The notes under the pieces: model-generated
What the model saw: the letters and a program-made list of their open reading frames with translations, nothing else
Databases searched by the model: none
What the model was told of the DNA's origin: nothing
Translations under genes and position numbers: made by a program
Assembly: GCF_900111175.1 (NCBI RefSeq)
Contig: NZ_FOGI01000008.1
Span: forward strand, 393,343 to 457,342
DNA from: Actinokineospora terrae
GTDB taxonomy: Bacteria; Actinomycetota; Actinomycetes; Mycobacteriales; Pseudonocardiaceae
Length of the DNA: 64,000 bases
Direction: 5' to 3'
Shown here: piece after piece, positions 16,909-25,294 of the stretch
How the letters are laid out: each line of letters begins with the position of its first letter
Numbering within the stretch: the stretch's first letter is position 1

Positions 16909-19755
16909 TCAGTCGGTGGCGGGTTCGAAGGCGGCTCGGGAGGTCAGGCCTAGTTTGCGCATGGCCTTGGCCACGTGGTGTTCGACGGTGCGGGGTGAGA
17001 GGTAGAGCTCTTGGGCGATCTGGCGGTTGGTGCGGCCGGCGGCCACTAGGTCTACTACCTCGCGTTCTCGGGGTGAGAGGTCGTCCCCGTAGCCCCGTCT
17101 GCCCCGGGGGGTGCCCCGGCGGAAGCGGCGGGCCATCTGGCGGCAGCGGGCCTCGTCGCGGGAGGCGCCCAGGTCGGCGAAGGTGGTGGTGGCGGTGGTC
17201 AGGTGGCGGGTGGCGGTGGCGGTGTCGCCGTGGTCGAGGGCGGAGCGGGCGGCGGCTTCGCGGGCCGAGGCGGCGGCGTGGGGGTGGGGTAGGGCGCTGT
17301 AGTGGTCGGCGGCGCAGGCGTAGCGGGTGACGGCTTCCTCGTGGCAGCCGCGGGCGGACGCGAGGACCCCCCTGGCCAGTTCGGCGCCCGCGACGGCCAG
17401 TGGCGCGTCCCGGCCCTCGATCCCCCGCACGTACTCCGCGACCAGGTCAGCGGCCTCCTCGACCCGACCGCTCCGCACGTACGCCCGCGTCGCCCACGGC
17501 ACCAGATCAGCCGCCCACACCCAGTTCCCCTTGTGCCGGGCCTCCCCCACGGCCCGCTCGGCGCCCACCGCGGCCGCCGCGACATCGCCGCGCGCCAACG
17601 CGATCGTCACCCGCCCGGTCGCGACCGCGAGGGACACCGGTGCGTTCTCCGGGGCGGCGACCAGCGCGTCGTCGAGGTGCCGGGACGCCAGGTCGCGGTC
17701 GTCGCGGGCCAGTGAGAGCCAGGCCAGCGCGAGCCGGGCGTCAGCAGCGAGGTACCCCATCTCCCCCGCCTGCTCGATCAACGCGGCGGCCGCCGCGGGC
17801 AAGCCATCCCAACGCCCAGCGGCGACGTCGAGCCGCAAACCCGTGCCAGTGGCCAACATCGACAAGAACGGCACGTCAGCGTCCACGAGCAGGGCCCCGC
17901 CCGTGCGCAGGTACTCCCGCGCCGCGCTGTAGTGCCCGAGCCACGCCGCCGCGTCGGCCAGGTTGTTGTACGCCCGGCTCAACTGCCTGCGCACCCGGGA
18001 CGACCTCGCGGACTCCGGCAGGTCCGCCGCGGCCGCCCACATCGCCGGGTCGCCGGTCTGGGCGAGCGCGGTGACCTCGTTGGCGCGCACCGATGCGATC
18101 AGCTCCAGGTCGCGCGCACCGTCGAGGGCCAGGACCGCTTCGTTGAGCCATCGCAGGTGGAACTCGACCGGACGCGCACCGAAGCTGGGCACGCACAGCG
18201 CCGCCATCCCGCGGGCGGCGAGCAGCGGCCGGTCGCGCAGGTCGTGGATGGCCATCTCGATCTCGTTCTGGCCCAGCTCCATCCGGCCCGCCTGGTTCAT
18301 CAGCAGCCTGCCCAGGTTCAGCCGGACCTCACCGCGCGCCGACCGGCCGAGGTTGCCGTCGCGCAACAGTGCGCCGAGGCGCTCAACGGTGCTGCTGTGC
18401 GCGATGGCGTTGAGCGCGACCCGGCTCAGCCGCACGGCCAGGGTGTTGCGGGCCCGGCTGGGCAGGGCGTCGTCGACGAGGGCCTCCTCCAGCAGGTGCA
18501 ACGCCAGCGCGGTGTCGCCGACCTCGGTGGCCTGGTCGACCGCGGCGAGGGTCTTGCGCACCCAGTTGGTCAGGTCGCCGGCGCGCCGGTGGTGGTGCGC
18601 GAGCCGGACGACCGGCGGGTCGGGCGCGGCGGCGAGCAGTTCGGCGGCCCTGGCGTGCAGCCTGCGCCGTTGCGGGCCGGGCACGCAGATGTAGGCGGCC
18701 TGCCTGGCCAGGGGGTGGCGCAGCGCGTAGCGGCCGGTGTCGGTCTCGTGCAGGACCGCCGCGGCCAGCGCCCGGATCAGCGCGCTGCCGACCCGGCGCG
18801 CGGGCAGTCCGGCGACGGTGCCGATCTCGTGCTCGGTCGCGGGCATGTCCAGCACCGCGGCGGCGTGGACGACGGCGGACACCGTCGGCCCGAGCCGGGC
18901 GAGGCGGTCGGACATGGTGTCGCGCAACAGGTCGGGGATGTCGACGAGGTCCAGCACGGTCGGGTGCGGTGCCGCGGTGTCGCCGGTCTCCCTGACCTCG
19001 CGCAGCACCTCCTCGATGACGAACGGGATGCCCGCGGTGCGGTGGTGCAGGGCGAGCGCGAAGTCCTCGGGGACCTCGGCGGTGCCGAGCAGGTCCGCGG
19101 CGAGGGCGGCGACCGGGCCCGGTTCGAGGGGACGCAGCCGCAGCAACGAGTTGCGCGCGTCGGCGAGCAGCCGGTAGCCGGAGCCGGGCAGCGCGGCGCC
19201 TTCCTCCTTGCGGTAGGAGAACACGGCCGACAGCTCGGGCGGGGGCGGGCTGGTGATGAACCGCAGCAGGTCCTGGGTGCCCTCGTCGGCCCAGTGCAGG
19301 TCCTCGACGACGAGCAGCGTGGGTCCGTAGGCGGCCAGCAACTCGCGGACCGCGCGGAACACCCGGTGCCGCTCGACCGCCACGTCACCGCGTTCCAGCT
19401 CCGGCGGCAGCAACGGTGCCAACTCGGGCAGCAACGACCGCAACACCCCGGTGACCGGCGGCAACTTGTCGGCGACGCCCGCCAGCAGGTCGCCGGTCTC
19501 GCGCAGGATGTCGACGACAGGGCCGTACGGCAACGGTGTCCGCATCGGCTGGCACGCACCGACGAGCACCGTTCGAGTCGTGACCTGCGGCAGTCGCAAC
19601 AGTTCGCGGACCAGCCGGGTCTTGCCGACGCCTGCCTCCCCCTCCAGCAACGCCACCGCGGGCGGGCGGCGGACGCACCCCGCCAGCTCGGCGAGCTCGG
19701 TCGCGCGACCGACGAACACCGACGTCGGCAGTCGAACCGGGGGGAGCTGGGTCAC
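16909..19755 (-). CDS. Large LuxR-family ATPase regulator (LAL type) no. 2
   Basis: 948-residue LAL regulator paralogous to the one at 10412. Walker A is GEAGVGKTRL near residue 40, Walker B LLVVEDLHWADE, then a long helical TPR-like region. The C-terminal LuxR HTH reads LSPREREVVDLVAAGRTNRQIAQ...SPRTVEHHVAKAMRKL. It diverges from the P-domain subtilase at 19976, mirroring the first pair, and starts with GTG 19755. The two regulators share order, ATPase motifs and the phrase GRRxYGDxLSPRER just before the HTH. This indicates duplication of a regulator plus protease unit followed by divergence. Confidence 0.92.
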   Translation of the reverse strand: MTQLPPVRLPTSVFVGRATELAELAGCVRRPPAVALLEGEAGVGKTRLVRELLRLPQVTTRTVLVGACQPMRTPLPYGPVVDILRETGDLLAGVADKLPPVTGVLRSLLPELAPLLPPELERGDVAVERHRVFRAVRELLAAYGPTLLVVEDLHWADEGTQDLLRFITSPPPPELSAVFSYRKEEGAALPGSGYRLLADARNSLLRLRPLEPGPVAALAADLLGTAEVPEDFALALHHRTAGIPFVIEEVLREVRETGDTAAPHPTVLDLVDIPDLLRDTMSDRLARLGPTVSAVVHAAAVLDMPATEHEIGTVAGLPARRVGSALIRALAAAVLHETDTGRYALRHPLARQAAYICVPGPQRRRLHARAAELLAAAPDPPVVRLAHHHRRAGDLTNWVRKTLAAVDQATEVGDTALALHLLEEALVDDALPSRARNTLAVRLSRVALNAIAHSSTVERLGALLRDGNLGRSARGEVRLNLGRLLMNQAGRMELGQNEIEMAIHDLRDRPLLAARGMAALCVPSFGARPVEFHLRWLNEAVLALDGARDLELIASVRANEVTALAQTGDPAMWAAAADLPESARSSRVRRQLSRAYNNLADAAAWLGHYSAAREYLRTGGALLVDADVPFLSMLATGTGLRLDVAAGRWDGLPAAAAALIEQAGEMGYLAADARLALAWLSLARDDRDLASRHLDDALVAAPENAPVSLAVATGRVTIALARGDVAAAAVGAERAVGEARHKGNWVWAADLVPWATRAYVRSGRVEEAADLVAEYVRGIEGRDAPLAVAGAELARGVLASARGCHEEAVTRYACAADHYSALPHPHAAASAREAAARSALDHGDTATATRHLTTATTTFADLGASRDEARCRQMARRFRRGTPRGRRGYGDDLSPREREVVDLVAAGRTNRQIAQELYLSPRTVEHHVAKAMRKLGLTSRAAFEPATD

Positions 19756-19849
19756 CAGCGCACGGTACCTCCGGGGACGGTATCCGGTCGATGCGCGACC
19801 CGCCGCCCGGCCATTGCCGGATCCGTTCCCATTCCCATTCCGGGACTTT

Positions 19850-19876
19850 GAATAGGGGTACCCATCAATCCACTCA
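19850..19876. promoter_or_regulatory. Candidate operator shared with the 13085 site (copy 2)
   Basis: GAATAGGGGTACCCATCAAT then CCACTCA lies between LAL regulator 2 and its divergent subtilase. It contains the 8-bp palindrome GGGTACCC at 19856-19863. See the matching site at 13085. Confidence 0.45.
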
Positions 19877-19975
19877 GCAGTTCACGGCCGGGCGCGCGCG
19901 ACGCATTGTGGTGGCGCGGCGGTGTGTCCCTGACATTTCCCTGCCCCTTTTCACCGCGCGCAGAGGAGTCCTACA

Positions 19976-21547
19976 ATGTTGAGTCGGAAAGCAGGCCTGG
20001 CCGCGCTCGCGCTCGGTGCCGCCTGCGCCGTGGCGGCCATCGCCGTCCCGGCCGGGGCGGCGCCCGCCGTGGGCACCGTCGTCCAGGCGAAGGAGCACTA
20101 CGCGGGCCAGTACATCGTCGTCCTGCGCGACGCCGCCGCCTCCGGTGCCGCCGTCGAGGCGAGCGCGCAGTCGCTGGTGAACACCTACGGCGGCACGATC
20201 GCCTCGCTCTACAAGCTCACCGCGCGCGGCTACTCGGTGCACGGCATGACCGAGGCGCAGGCCAAGCGGCTCGCGGCGGACCCGGCCGTGCGCACCGTGT
20301 ACCAGGACGGCAAGATGCGCGGCAGCGACGTCCAGACCAACCCCACCTGGGGCCTGGACCGGGTCGACCAGCGCGACACCACGCTCGACCGCAAGTACGA
20401 GTACAACGCCACCGGCGAGGGCGTCACGGTCTACAGCGTCGACAGCGGCGTGCGGATCAGCCACCAGGACTTCGAGGGCCGCGCGAGGTCCGGCTACGAC
20501 TTCCTGGACAAGGACAACGACGCCTCCGACTGCAACGGCCACGGCACGCACACCTCCGGCACCGCGGTCAGCAAGACCTACGGCGTGGCCAAGAAGGCGA
20601 AGCTGGTCGCGCTGCGGGTGCTGGGCTGCGACAACAACGGCCCGGACTCGCTGCTGTCCGACGCCGTCGAGTGGATCACCGCCAACGGCGTGAAGCCCGC
20701 GGTGGTCAACATCAGCATCGGCCAGTTCGAGACCGGCATCGGCGACGAGCAGATCCAGGCGTCGATCCGCGCCGGCTTCGTGTACGCGGTGGCGGCGGGC
20801 AACAACAACGGTGCCAGCGCGTGCAACTACAGCCCGGCCCGCGTCCCCGAGGCGATCACCGTCGCCTCCATCGACCAGGGTGACCGCCGCTCCAGCTTCT
20901 CCAACATCGGCACCTGCGTGGACATCTACGCGCCGGGCGCCAACATCACCTCGCTGTCCTACAGCAGCGACACCGGCACCGCGGGCAACTCCGGCACCTC
21001 GATGGCCACCCCGCACGTCGCGGGCGCGGCCGCGCTGTACCTGCAGGGCCACCCGAACGCCAGCCCCGCCGACGTGGCCAACGCGCTGACCTCGATGGCC
21101 ACGCCGAACAAGGTCACCGACCCCGGCACCGGCTCGCCGAACAAGCTGCTCTACACCAAGGAGATCACCGCCACCCCCGGCCCCGGCCCGGACCCGACCT
21201 GCGCCAAGCAGACCAACGCCGACGACGTCGCCATCCCGGACGCGGGCGCCGCCGCCACCAGCTCCATCACCCTGAGCGGCTGCACCGGCAACGCCTCCTC
21301 GACCGCCTCGATCGAGGTCGGCATCGCCCACCCGTACCGCGGCGACCTCGCCGTCTCCCTCATCGCCCCCGACGGCACCGCGTACCCCCTCAAGGCCTCC
21401 TCGGCCGGTGACCCGGCGGCGGACGTGCGCGCCACCTACACGGTCAACCTGTCCAGCGAGGCCAAGAACGGCACCTGGAAGCTGAGCGTCACCGACGTGT
21501 ACCGCTTCGACACCGGCACCATCGACACCTGGTCGATCACGGTCTGA
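19976..21547 (+). CDS. Secreted subtilisin-like protease with C-terminal P domain (copy 2)
   Basis: 523-residue secreted S8 protease. The signal peptide ends AGAAPA. I9 propeptide (YIVVLRDAA...VRTVYQDG). Catalytic domain with Asp in VDSGVRISHQDF, His in CNGHGTHTSGT and Ser in NSGTSMATPHVAGAA. The P domain runs from VAIPDAGAAATSS to DVYRFDTGTIDTWSITV. Note DSG in place of the common DTG around the catalytic Asp; the Asp itself is kept. ATG 19976 follows GAGGAG. It is the same length as its paralogue at 13233. Monocistronic, followed by a strong terminator. Confidence 0.94.
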   Translation: MLSRKAGLAALALGAACAVAAIAVPAGAAPAVGTVVQAKEHYAGQYIVVLRDAAASGAAVEASAQSLVNTYGGTIASLYKLTARGYSVHGMTEAQAKRLAADPAVRTVYQDGKMRGSDVQTNPTWGLDRVDQRDTTLDRKYEYNATGEGVTVYSVDSGVRISHQDFEGRARSGYDFLDKDNDASDCNGHGTHTSGTAVSKTYGVAKKAKLVALRVLGCDNNGPDSLLSDAVEWITANGVKPAVVNISIGQFETGIGDEQIQASIRAGFVYAVAAGNNNGASACNYSPARVPEAITVASIDQGDRRSSFSNIGTCVDIYAPGANITSLSYSSDTGTAGNSGTSMATPHVAGAAALYLQGHPNASPADVANALTSMATPNKVTDPGTGSPNKLLYTKEITATPGPGPDPTCAKQTNADDVAIPDAGAAATSSITLSGCTGNASSTASIEVGIAHPYRGDLAVSLIAPDGTAYPLKASSAGDPAADVRATYTVNLSSEAKNGTWKLSVTDVYRFDTGTIDTWSITV

Positions 21548-21558
21548 TCCCCCGACCA

Positions 21559-21598
21559 GAACAGGCTCCGCCCTCTTTCCGTGGGGCGGAGCCTGTTC
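21559..21598 (+). terminator. Terminator of the subtilase at 19976
   Basis: Perfect 15-bp inverted repeat GAACAGGCTCCGCCC / GGGCGGAGCCTGTTC with a 10-nt T-rich loop, 12 bp after the stop codon. Confidence 0.85.
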
Positions 21599-21695
21599 GC
21601 CTTGCGGCCGGTCCGTGAAGTCCTGCGTTCCGCAAGGAGTTGCCAAGGGCCCTGGCCGCTCCGGGAAGCGGCCCGAGCTCGACGAGCGCGATCGT

Positions 21696-21726
21696 CCGTG
21701 CCCCTGTCCACGGGACAGGGGCACGG
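21696..21726. other. Perfect 14-bp hairpin with 3-nt loop
   Basis: CCGTGCCCCTGTCC at 21696-21709 is followed by loop ACG and the exact complement at 21713-21726. It stands about 100 bp beyond the protease terminator and is followed by GC-rich sequence without a T-run. It could be a terminator, an RNA element or a remnant of a mobile-element end; the sequence alone does not decide. Confidence 0.55.
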
Positions 21727-21855
21727 CCCGTTCCGGACTCCGACTAGGTACCGAAGGCCATCAAACGTGCAGGTCGTCTCGTTACAGCACAAGGAGAAGC
21801 TGTCGAATCACATTGATGGCGACGCGCTGGGGACCACCACTACGTCACTAGTTCT

Positions 21856-22111
21856 ACCCGGTCCCCAACGCCGAGGAGTTCACCCTCGGGCCTGCGCGGG
21901 TGGCGGGCGTGGCTCTCGGTGGATCGGAGCCGGGGAGCGGGCGAGGTGGGTGAACTCGACGCGGCCGTTGGTGTGGGAGGTCGACGGGAAGGCGTACAGC
22001 CCGAGTGGGCTGGCCAAGCAGGTCTTCGCCATGGCGACGGGGTTCCCCGGGCGCGGGATCCAGGGGACCGCGCGGATGGGGTGGGTGAGCGGTGACTGTA
22101 CTTTCGGCTGA
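21856..22111 (+). pseudogene. Degenerate 3' remnant of a gene (DUF4357-like tail)
   Basis: In the last frame, LVWEVDGKAYSPSGLAKQV continuing to FAMATGFPGRGIQGTARMGWVSG before TGA at 22111 has real-protein character. It resembles the short C-terminal DUF4357-type domain that binds or trails restriction-like proteins. About 30 codons upstream, a different frame (YPVPNAEEFTLGPARVAG) also looks protein-like, so a frameshift seems to separate two parts. No credible start or N-terminal part is present, hence a pseudogene call. Identity is tentative. Confidence 0.35.
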
Positions 22112-22140
22112 GCCGTTTGCGCTGGTCGGGGGCCTAGACT
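22098..22140 (+). promoter_or_regulatory. Promoter and candidate operator of the NarL-type two-component system
   Basis: TAGACT at 22135-22140 lies 6 nt before GTG 22147, the leaderless spacing. GTACTTTCGGCT at 22098-22109 is centred near -43, where an activator could act. Its exact reverse complement AGCCGAAAGTAC is at 24118-24129, just after the response regulator and before the next gene. Confidence 0.5.
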
Positions 22141-22146
22141 GACGCG

Positions 22147-23247
22147 GTGTACGAGTTGCCTCGGTCGCTTTGGCGGGAACCCCGGCCGCTGCCTGTGCCG
22201 CCGCTGAGGTGGTGGGACTGGGTGTTGGTCGGTGTCCTGGTGCCGGTCGTGCTGGTGGAGGGGGTGGTGCGGGGCGGGGTGTTGTCGACCGTCGTCGCGG
22301 TCGGGTTGGTGCCGGTGTTGTTGCTGCGGCGGTCGGAGCCGTTGCTGGCGGTGGGGGTCGCGTTCGGGGCGTGCGCGGTCGCGTCGGTGCTGGTGGGGCA
22401 CGACTTCCCGGACCTGAACGCCGTGGTGTACCTGGTGCTGTTGCCGTTCGCGCTGCTGCGGTGGGGGTCGGGGCGGGAGGCCGCGCTGGGGGCGGCGGTG
22501 ATGGTGGCGCAGGTGGGGCTGGTGACGCTGCTGGGGATGAAGTCCGCGTCCGACGCCCTCGCGGGGACCGTCGTGCTGGTCGCGGTCATGGCGCTGGGGG
22601 CGGCCGTCCGGTACCGCTCGCGGGCCCGGGCGCGGGAGGTCGACCAGGTCAAGCTGCTGCTGGCGCGCGACCTGCACGACACCGTCGCCCACCACGTCTC
22701 GGCGATGGCGATCCGCGCCCAGGCCGGCATCGCGCTGGCGCCCACGGACCCGGCGGCCGCGGTGGCGGCGTTGCGGGTGATCGACGAGGAAGCGGCGCTG
22801 GCGCTGGACGAGATGCGCGCGCTGGTCCGCGTCCTGCGGGCGGGCGAGCAGGTGGAGATGGGCCCCGGCCCCCGGGTGGACGACCTGGCGCGACTCGCCG
22901 CCACCGGACATCCCGTGGTCGACGTCGAGGTCGTCGGGAGCACCGCCGACGTGCCCGCCCCGGTTGGCGCGACGGTGTTCCGGCTCGCGCAGGAAGCCGT
23001 CACCAACGCCCGCAAGCACGCCAGGAACGCGACGTCGGTCCAGGTCCGCGTGGAGGTCACCCCCACGACCGTCCACTTGCGAGTGACGGACAACGGCGGC
23101 CCGGCACCGGCCCGACCGCCCGGGCTCGGCCTCACCGGCATGATCGAGCGCGCCGCCCTGCTCGGCGGCACCTGCACGGCGGGTCCGGCTCCGGAGCGCG
23201 GCTGGGTGGTGGCAGCCGACCTGCCCAGGACGGGAGCGGCGCGGTGA
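22147..23247 (+). CDS. NarL-type sensor histidine kinase
   Basis: 366-residue kinase of the HisKA_3 group. The N-terminal half has about five hydrophobic membrane helices (from WVLVGVLVPVVLVEGVV to LVAVMALGAAV). The dimerisation helix carries the His phospho-acceptor in RDLHDTVAHHVS, near residue 178. The ATPase domain has FRLAQEAVTNARKHA (N-box) and PPGLGLTGMIERA (G-box). The GTG start at 22147 fits a leaderless promoter. Its cognate regulator is encoded just downstream. The signal is unknown; membrane-embedded sensing is usual for this group. Confidence 0.94.
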   Translation: MYELPRSLWREPRPLPVPPLRWWDWVLVGVLVPVVLVEGVVRGGVLSTVVAVGLVPVLLLRRSEPLLAVGVAFGACAVASVLVGHDFPDLNAVVYLVLLPFALLRWGSGREAALGAAVMVAQVGLVTLLGMKSASDALAGTVVLVAVMALGAAVRYRSRARAREVDQVKLLLARDLHDTVAHHVSAMAIRAQAGIALAPTDPAAAVAALRVIDEEAALALDEMRALVRVLRAGEQVEMGPGPRVDDLARLAATGHPVVDVEVVGSTADVPAPVGATVFRLAQEAVTNARKHARNATSVQVRVEVTPTTVHLRVTDNGGPAPARPPGLGLTGMIERAALLGGTCTAGPAPERGWVVAADLPRTGAAR

Positions 23248-23486
23248 ACGACCAGAACCGGCGCGCCGGTGAGCCCGATGCCGGTGGCCGCCTCGGCTCC
23301 ACAAGATCAAACCGCGCTGAGCAGCCCCCGATGTACAGCCTACCGGGGTTCACCGACAGAACAGCCCGAGCGAGCAGCCGCCTGTGGACAACTCCACGGC
23401 TGTGCATGACCGGGCACGACCGGGACCTCCTTGGGCAGCACCTGCTCGGCGGGACGGCGCTAGCCGGTGTGGGGGTGGCGGGGTGA
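23244..23486 (+). CDS. Possible 80-aa ORF linking kinase and regulator genes
   Basis: GTG at 23244 overlaps the kinase stop (GTGA). The frame stays open for 80 codons and ends with a TGA that overlaps the regulator's GTG start at 23483 (again GTGA). This double four-base overlap is what translationally coupled genes look like. The product, starting VNDQNRRAGEPDAGG and ending GGTALAGVGVAG, is hydrophilic, unlike any family I know, and has poor codon-position bias. It may be a chance ORF in a 235-bp spacer. Confidence 0.35.
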   Translation: MNDQNRRAGEPDAGGRLGSTRSNRAEQPPMYSLPGFTDRTARASSRLWTTPRLCMTGHDRDLLGQHLLGGTALAGVGVAG

Positions 23487-24118
23487 GTGTTCGGGTGGTG
23501 GTGGTCGACGACCAGGAGATCGTGCGGACGGGGTTGGCGATGATCCTCGGGGCGCAGCCGGGCATCGAGGTGGTCGGGGAGGCCGCGGACGGGGCGGCGG
23601 CGGTGGAGCTGGTGCGGCGGGTCCGGCCGGAGGTGTGCCTGATGGACATCCGGATGCCCGGGATGGACGGGATCGAGGCGACCCGGGCGCTGGCCGACGA
23701 GGTCGCGGTCGTGGTGATCACGACGTTCGACCTCGACGAGTACGTGCACGCCGCGTTGCGGGCGGGGGCGCGGGGGTTCCTGCTGAAGAACGCGGGGGCC
23801 GACATGCTCGCCCAGGCCGTCCACGCGGCCGCGCGGGGGGACGCGTTGATCGCGCCGAGCGTCACCGCGCGCCTGCTGTCCACCTTCGCCTCCGGCAGGC
23901 CCGCCACGCCCGCGCAGCCGGTGGACCCGCTCACCGAACGCGAGGAGCAACTCCTGGTCGCGGTGGCGCGCGGGCGGACCAACAACGAGATCGCGGCCGA
24001 GTTCCACATCACGCTGAGCACCGTCAAGTCCCACATCGCCAGCCTGATGGCGAAGCTGGGCGCGCGGAACCGGGTCGAGGTCGCGATGTGGGCGTACGAG
24101 ACGAACCGGGTCCGCTGA
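23483..24118 (+). CDS. NarL/FixJ-family response regulator
   Basis: 211-residue regulator. Receiver domain has VVVDDQE, phospho-acceptor Asp in CLMDIRMPGMDG, and Lys in FLLKNAG. The C-terminal LuxR HTH is LTEREEQLLVAVARGRTNNEIA...LSTVKSHIASLMAKL. GTG 23483 is preferred since it opens at VSVRVVVVDDQ. The longer frame from 23384 translates spacer sequence. It pairs with the kinase at 22147. The inverted 12-bp motif on both sides of this gene pair suggests autoregulation and control of the downstream membrane protein. Confidence 0.94.
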   Translation: MSVRVVVVDDQEIVRTGLAMILGAQPGIEVVGEAADGAAAVELVRRVRPEVCLMDIRMPGMDGIEATRALADEVAVVVITTFDLDEYVHAALRAGARGFLLKNAGADMLAQAVHAAARGDALIAPSVTARLLSTFASGRPATPAQPVDPLTEREEQLLVAVARGRTNNEIAAEFHITLSTVKSHIASLMAKLGARNRVEVAMWAYETNRVR

Positions 24119-24129
24119 GCCGAAAGTAC
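24118..24129 (+). promoter_or_regulatory. Second copy of the two-component-system motif, inverted
   Basis: AGCCGAAAGTAC is the exact reverse complement of 22098-22109. It lies about 65 bp upstream of the membrane protein start at 24191, which itself has a CACGAT -10-like element at 24179-24184 with leaderless spacing. Confidence 0.5.
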
Positions 24130-24190
24130 TACGCGGGAACCGTACCCGGTCCTGAGGTGCCCGCCGGGTCCCGACCAGCACGATTGCCCG

Positions 24191-24952
24191 GTGCCCCTGA
24201 GAACCAAGCTCCTGCCCGCCTCGCTCATCCTGCTCAGCGCCGTCCCGGTGATCGCGGGTGCCGCCCGGGTGTCGGCGCTGGCCGCGCCGGTGACCGCCGA
24301 CAACGCCCGGTTCGTCGCCGCGCCGGTGCCGATCGTCCTGCACATCGTCGGCGCGACGGTCTTCTGCCTGCTCGGCGCCCTCCAGTTCTCCCCCGCTCTC
24401 CGGCGGCGGAGCTGGCACCGGGTCTCGGGCCGGATAACCCTCCCTTGTGGACTGGTCGCGGCGCTGTCCGGGCTGTGGATGACCGTCGGCTACCCCGATC
24501 CGCCGGGTGACGGCGTCCTGTTGGCCGCGTTCCGACTGCTCTTCGGGTCGCTCATGTCTGCCGCCCTGGTCCTCGGATTCCTCGCCATCCGGCGGCGGGA
24601 CTTCCGCGCGCATCGCATGTGGATGATCCGCGGTTACGCCATCGGGATCGCCGCGGGGACGCAGGTGGTGGTCACAGTGCCGTGGGTCGTGCTGTTCGGG
24701 ACACCGACCGGGACCACCAGGGCGGTGCTGCTCGGGGCGGCGTGGGTGATCAACCTGGCCGTCGCCGAATGGGCCGGACGGCGGACACCGGGGCGGGGCC
24801 CGGCGGCGCGGCGCCGTGGCACACCGGGCGGCGCGAGCACTGTGGACGGTCGACCAGACGCACGAGTGGGCGCGGCCGAGCGGTCGACGACACCCGGGAC
24901 CACGCTGGTTCGTTGGGGTGACGGGGATTCCGCGCGACCTGGGGACGTGTGA
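24191..24952 (+). CDS. DUF2306-type integral membrane protein
   Basis: 253-residue membrane protein with about six hydrophobic helices. It carries the DUF2306 hallmarks: a His in VLHIVGATVFCLLGALQF, then RRRSWHRVSGRI, then FRAHRMWMIRGYAIG. The conserved histidines suggest haem or metal binding in the membrane, but the function of the family is not established. The last 60 residues are Arg/Gly/Thr-rich and disordered, probably cytoplasmic. Start GTG 24191. It follows the NarL-type system and the inverted motif at 24118 and is its likeliest local target. Confidence 0.8.
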   Translation: MPLRTKLLPASLILLSAVPVIAGAARVSALAAPVTADNARFVAAPVPIVLHIVGATVFCLLGALQFSPALRRRSWHRVSGRITLPCGLVAALSGLWMTVGYPDPPGDGVLLAAFRLLFGSLMSAALVLGFLAIRRRDFRAHRMWMIRGYAIGIAAGTQVVVTVPWVVLFGTPTGTTRAVLLGAAWVINLAVAEWAGRRTPGRGPAARRRGTPGGASTVDGRPDARVGAAERSTTPGTTLVRWGDGDSARPGDV

Positions 24953-24985
24953 TCGTTCGCTCATCCGACCCGAACGGAGGAGCGC

Positions 24986-25246
24986 ATGAGGAAAGCGACA
25001 GCGGTGGCCGCCGCGGTGATCGCCGTGGGCGCGGCGGTGACCGGGGTGACCCCGGCCAGCGCTGACTACTGGGCGAGGTACTACATCGGTGCCTACACCA
25101 GCCAGACGGTGTGCGACGAGGACTCGGACAACCTCTGGGACCCGCCCTACTGGTACTCCTACGACTGCTACTACTACACAGGGGATCCGGGCAACCAGGG
25201 TCGCGGACCCGGTTGGTACTTCTGGAACCGCGTGGACATCCGTTAG
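24986..25246 (+). CDS. Small secreted Tyr/Trp-rich protein
   Basis: 86 residues with a clear Sec signal peptide (MRKATAVAAAVIAVGAAVTG...TPASA, cleavage after residue 26). The mature protein of 60 residues contains 11 Tyr, 5 Trp and 2 Cys, ends GWYFWNRVDIR, and is rich in acidic residues in its middle (CDEDSDN). The two Cys could form one disulfide. ATG 24986 is preceded by GGAGGAG. I do not recognise a family with a known function; small aromatic secreted proteins of this type occur in actinomycetes. It is followed immediately by a bidirectional terminator. Confidence 0.8.
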   Translation: MRKATAVAAAVIAVGAAVTGVTPASADYWARYYIGAYTSQTVCDEDSDNLWDPPYWYSYDCYYYTGDPGNQGRGPGWYFWNRVDIR

Positions 25247-25248
25247 GC

Positions 25249-25287
25249 GGTACCGCTCACCCGGCGCGGAGCCGGGTGAGCGGTACC
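25249..25287. terminator. Bidirectional terminator between convergent genes
   Basis: Perfect 17-bp stem GGTACCGCTCACCCGGC with complement and a 5-nt loop GCGGA, lying between the stop codons at 25246 and 25295 of convergent genes. Confidence 0.9.
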
Positions 25288-25294
25288 CCGGCGA

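Noticed and set aside
17932..19851. 639-codon plus-strand ORF opposite LAL regulator 2
   Set aside because: Shadow of the regulator; no domain, no start context.
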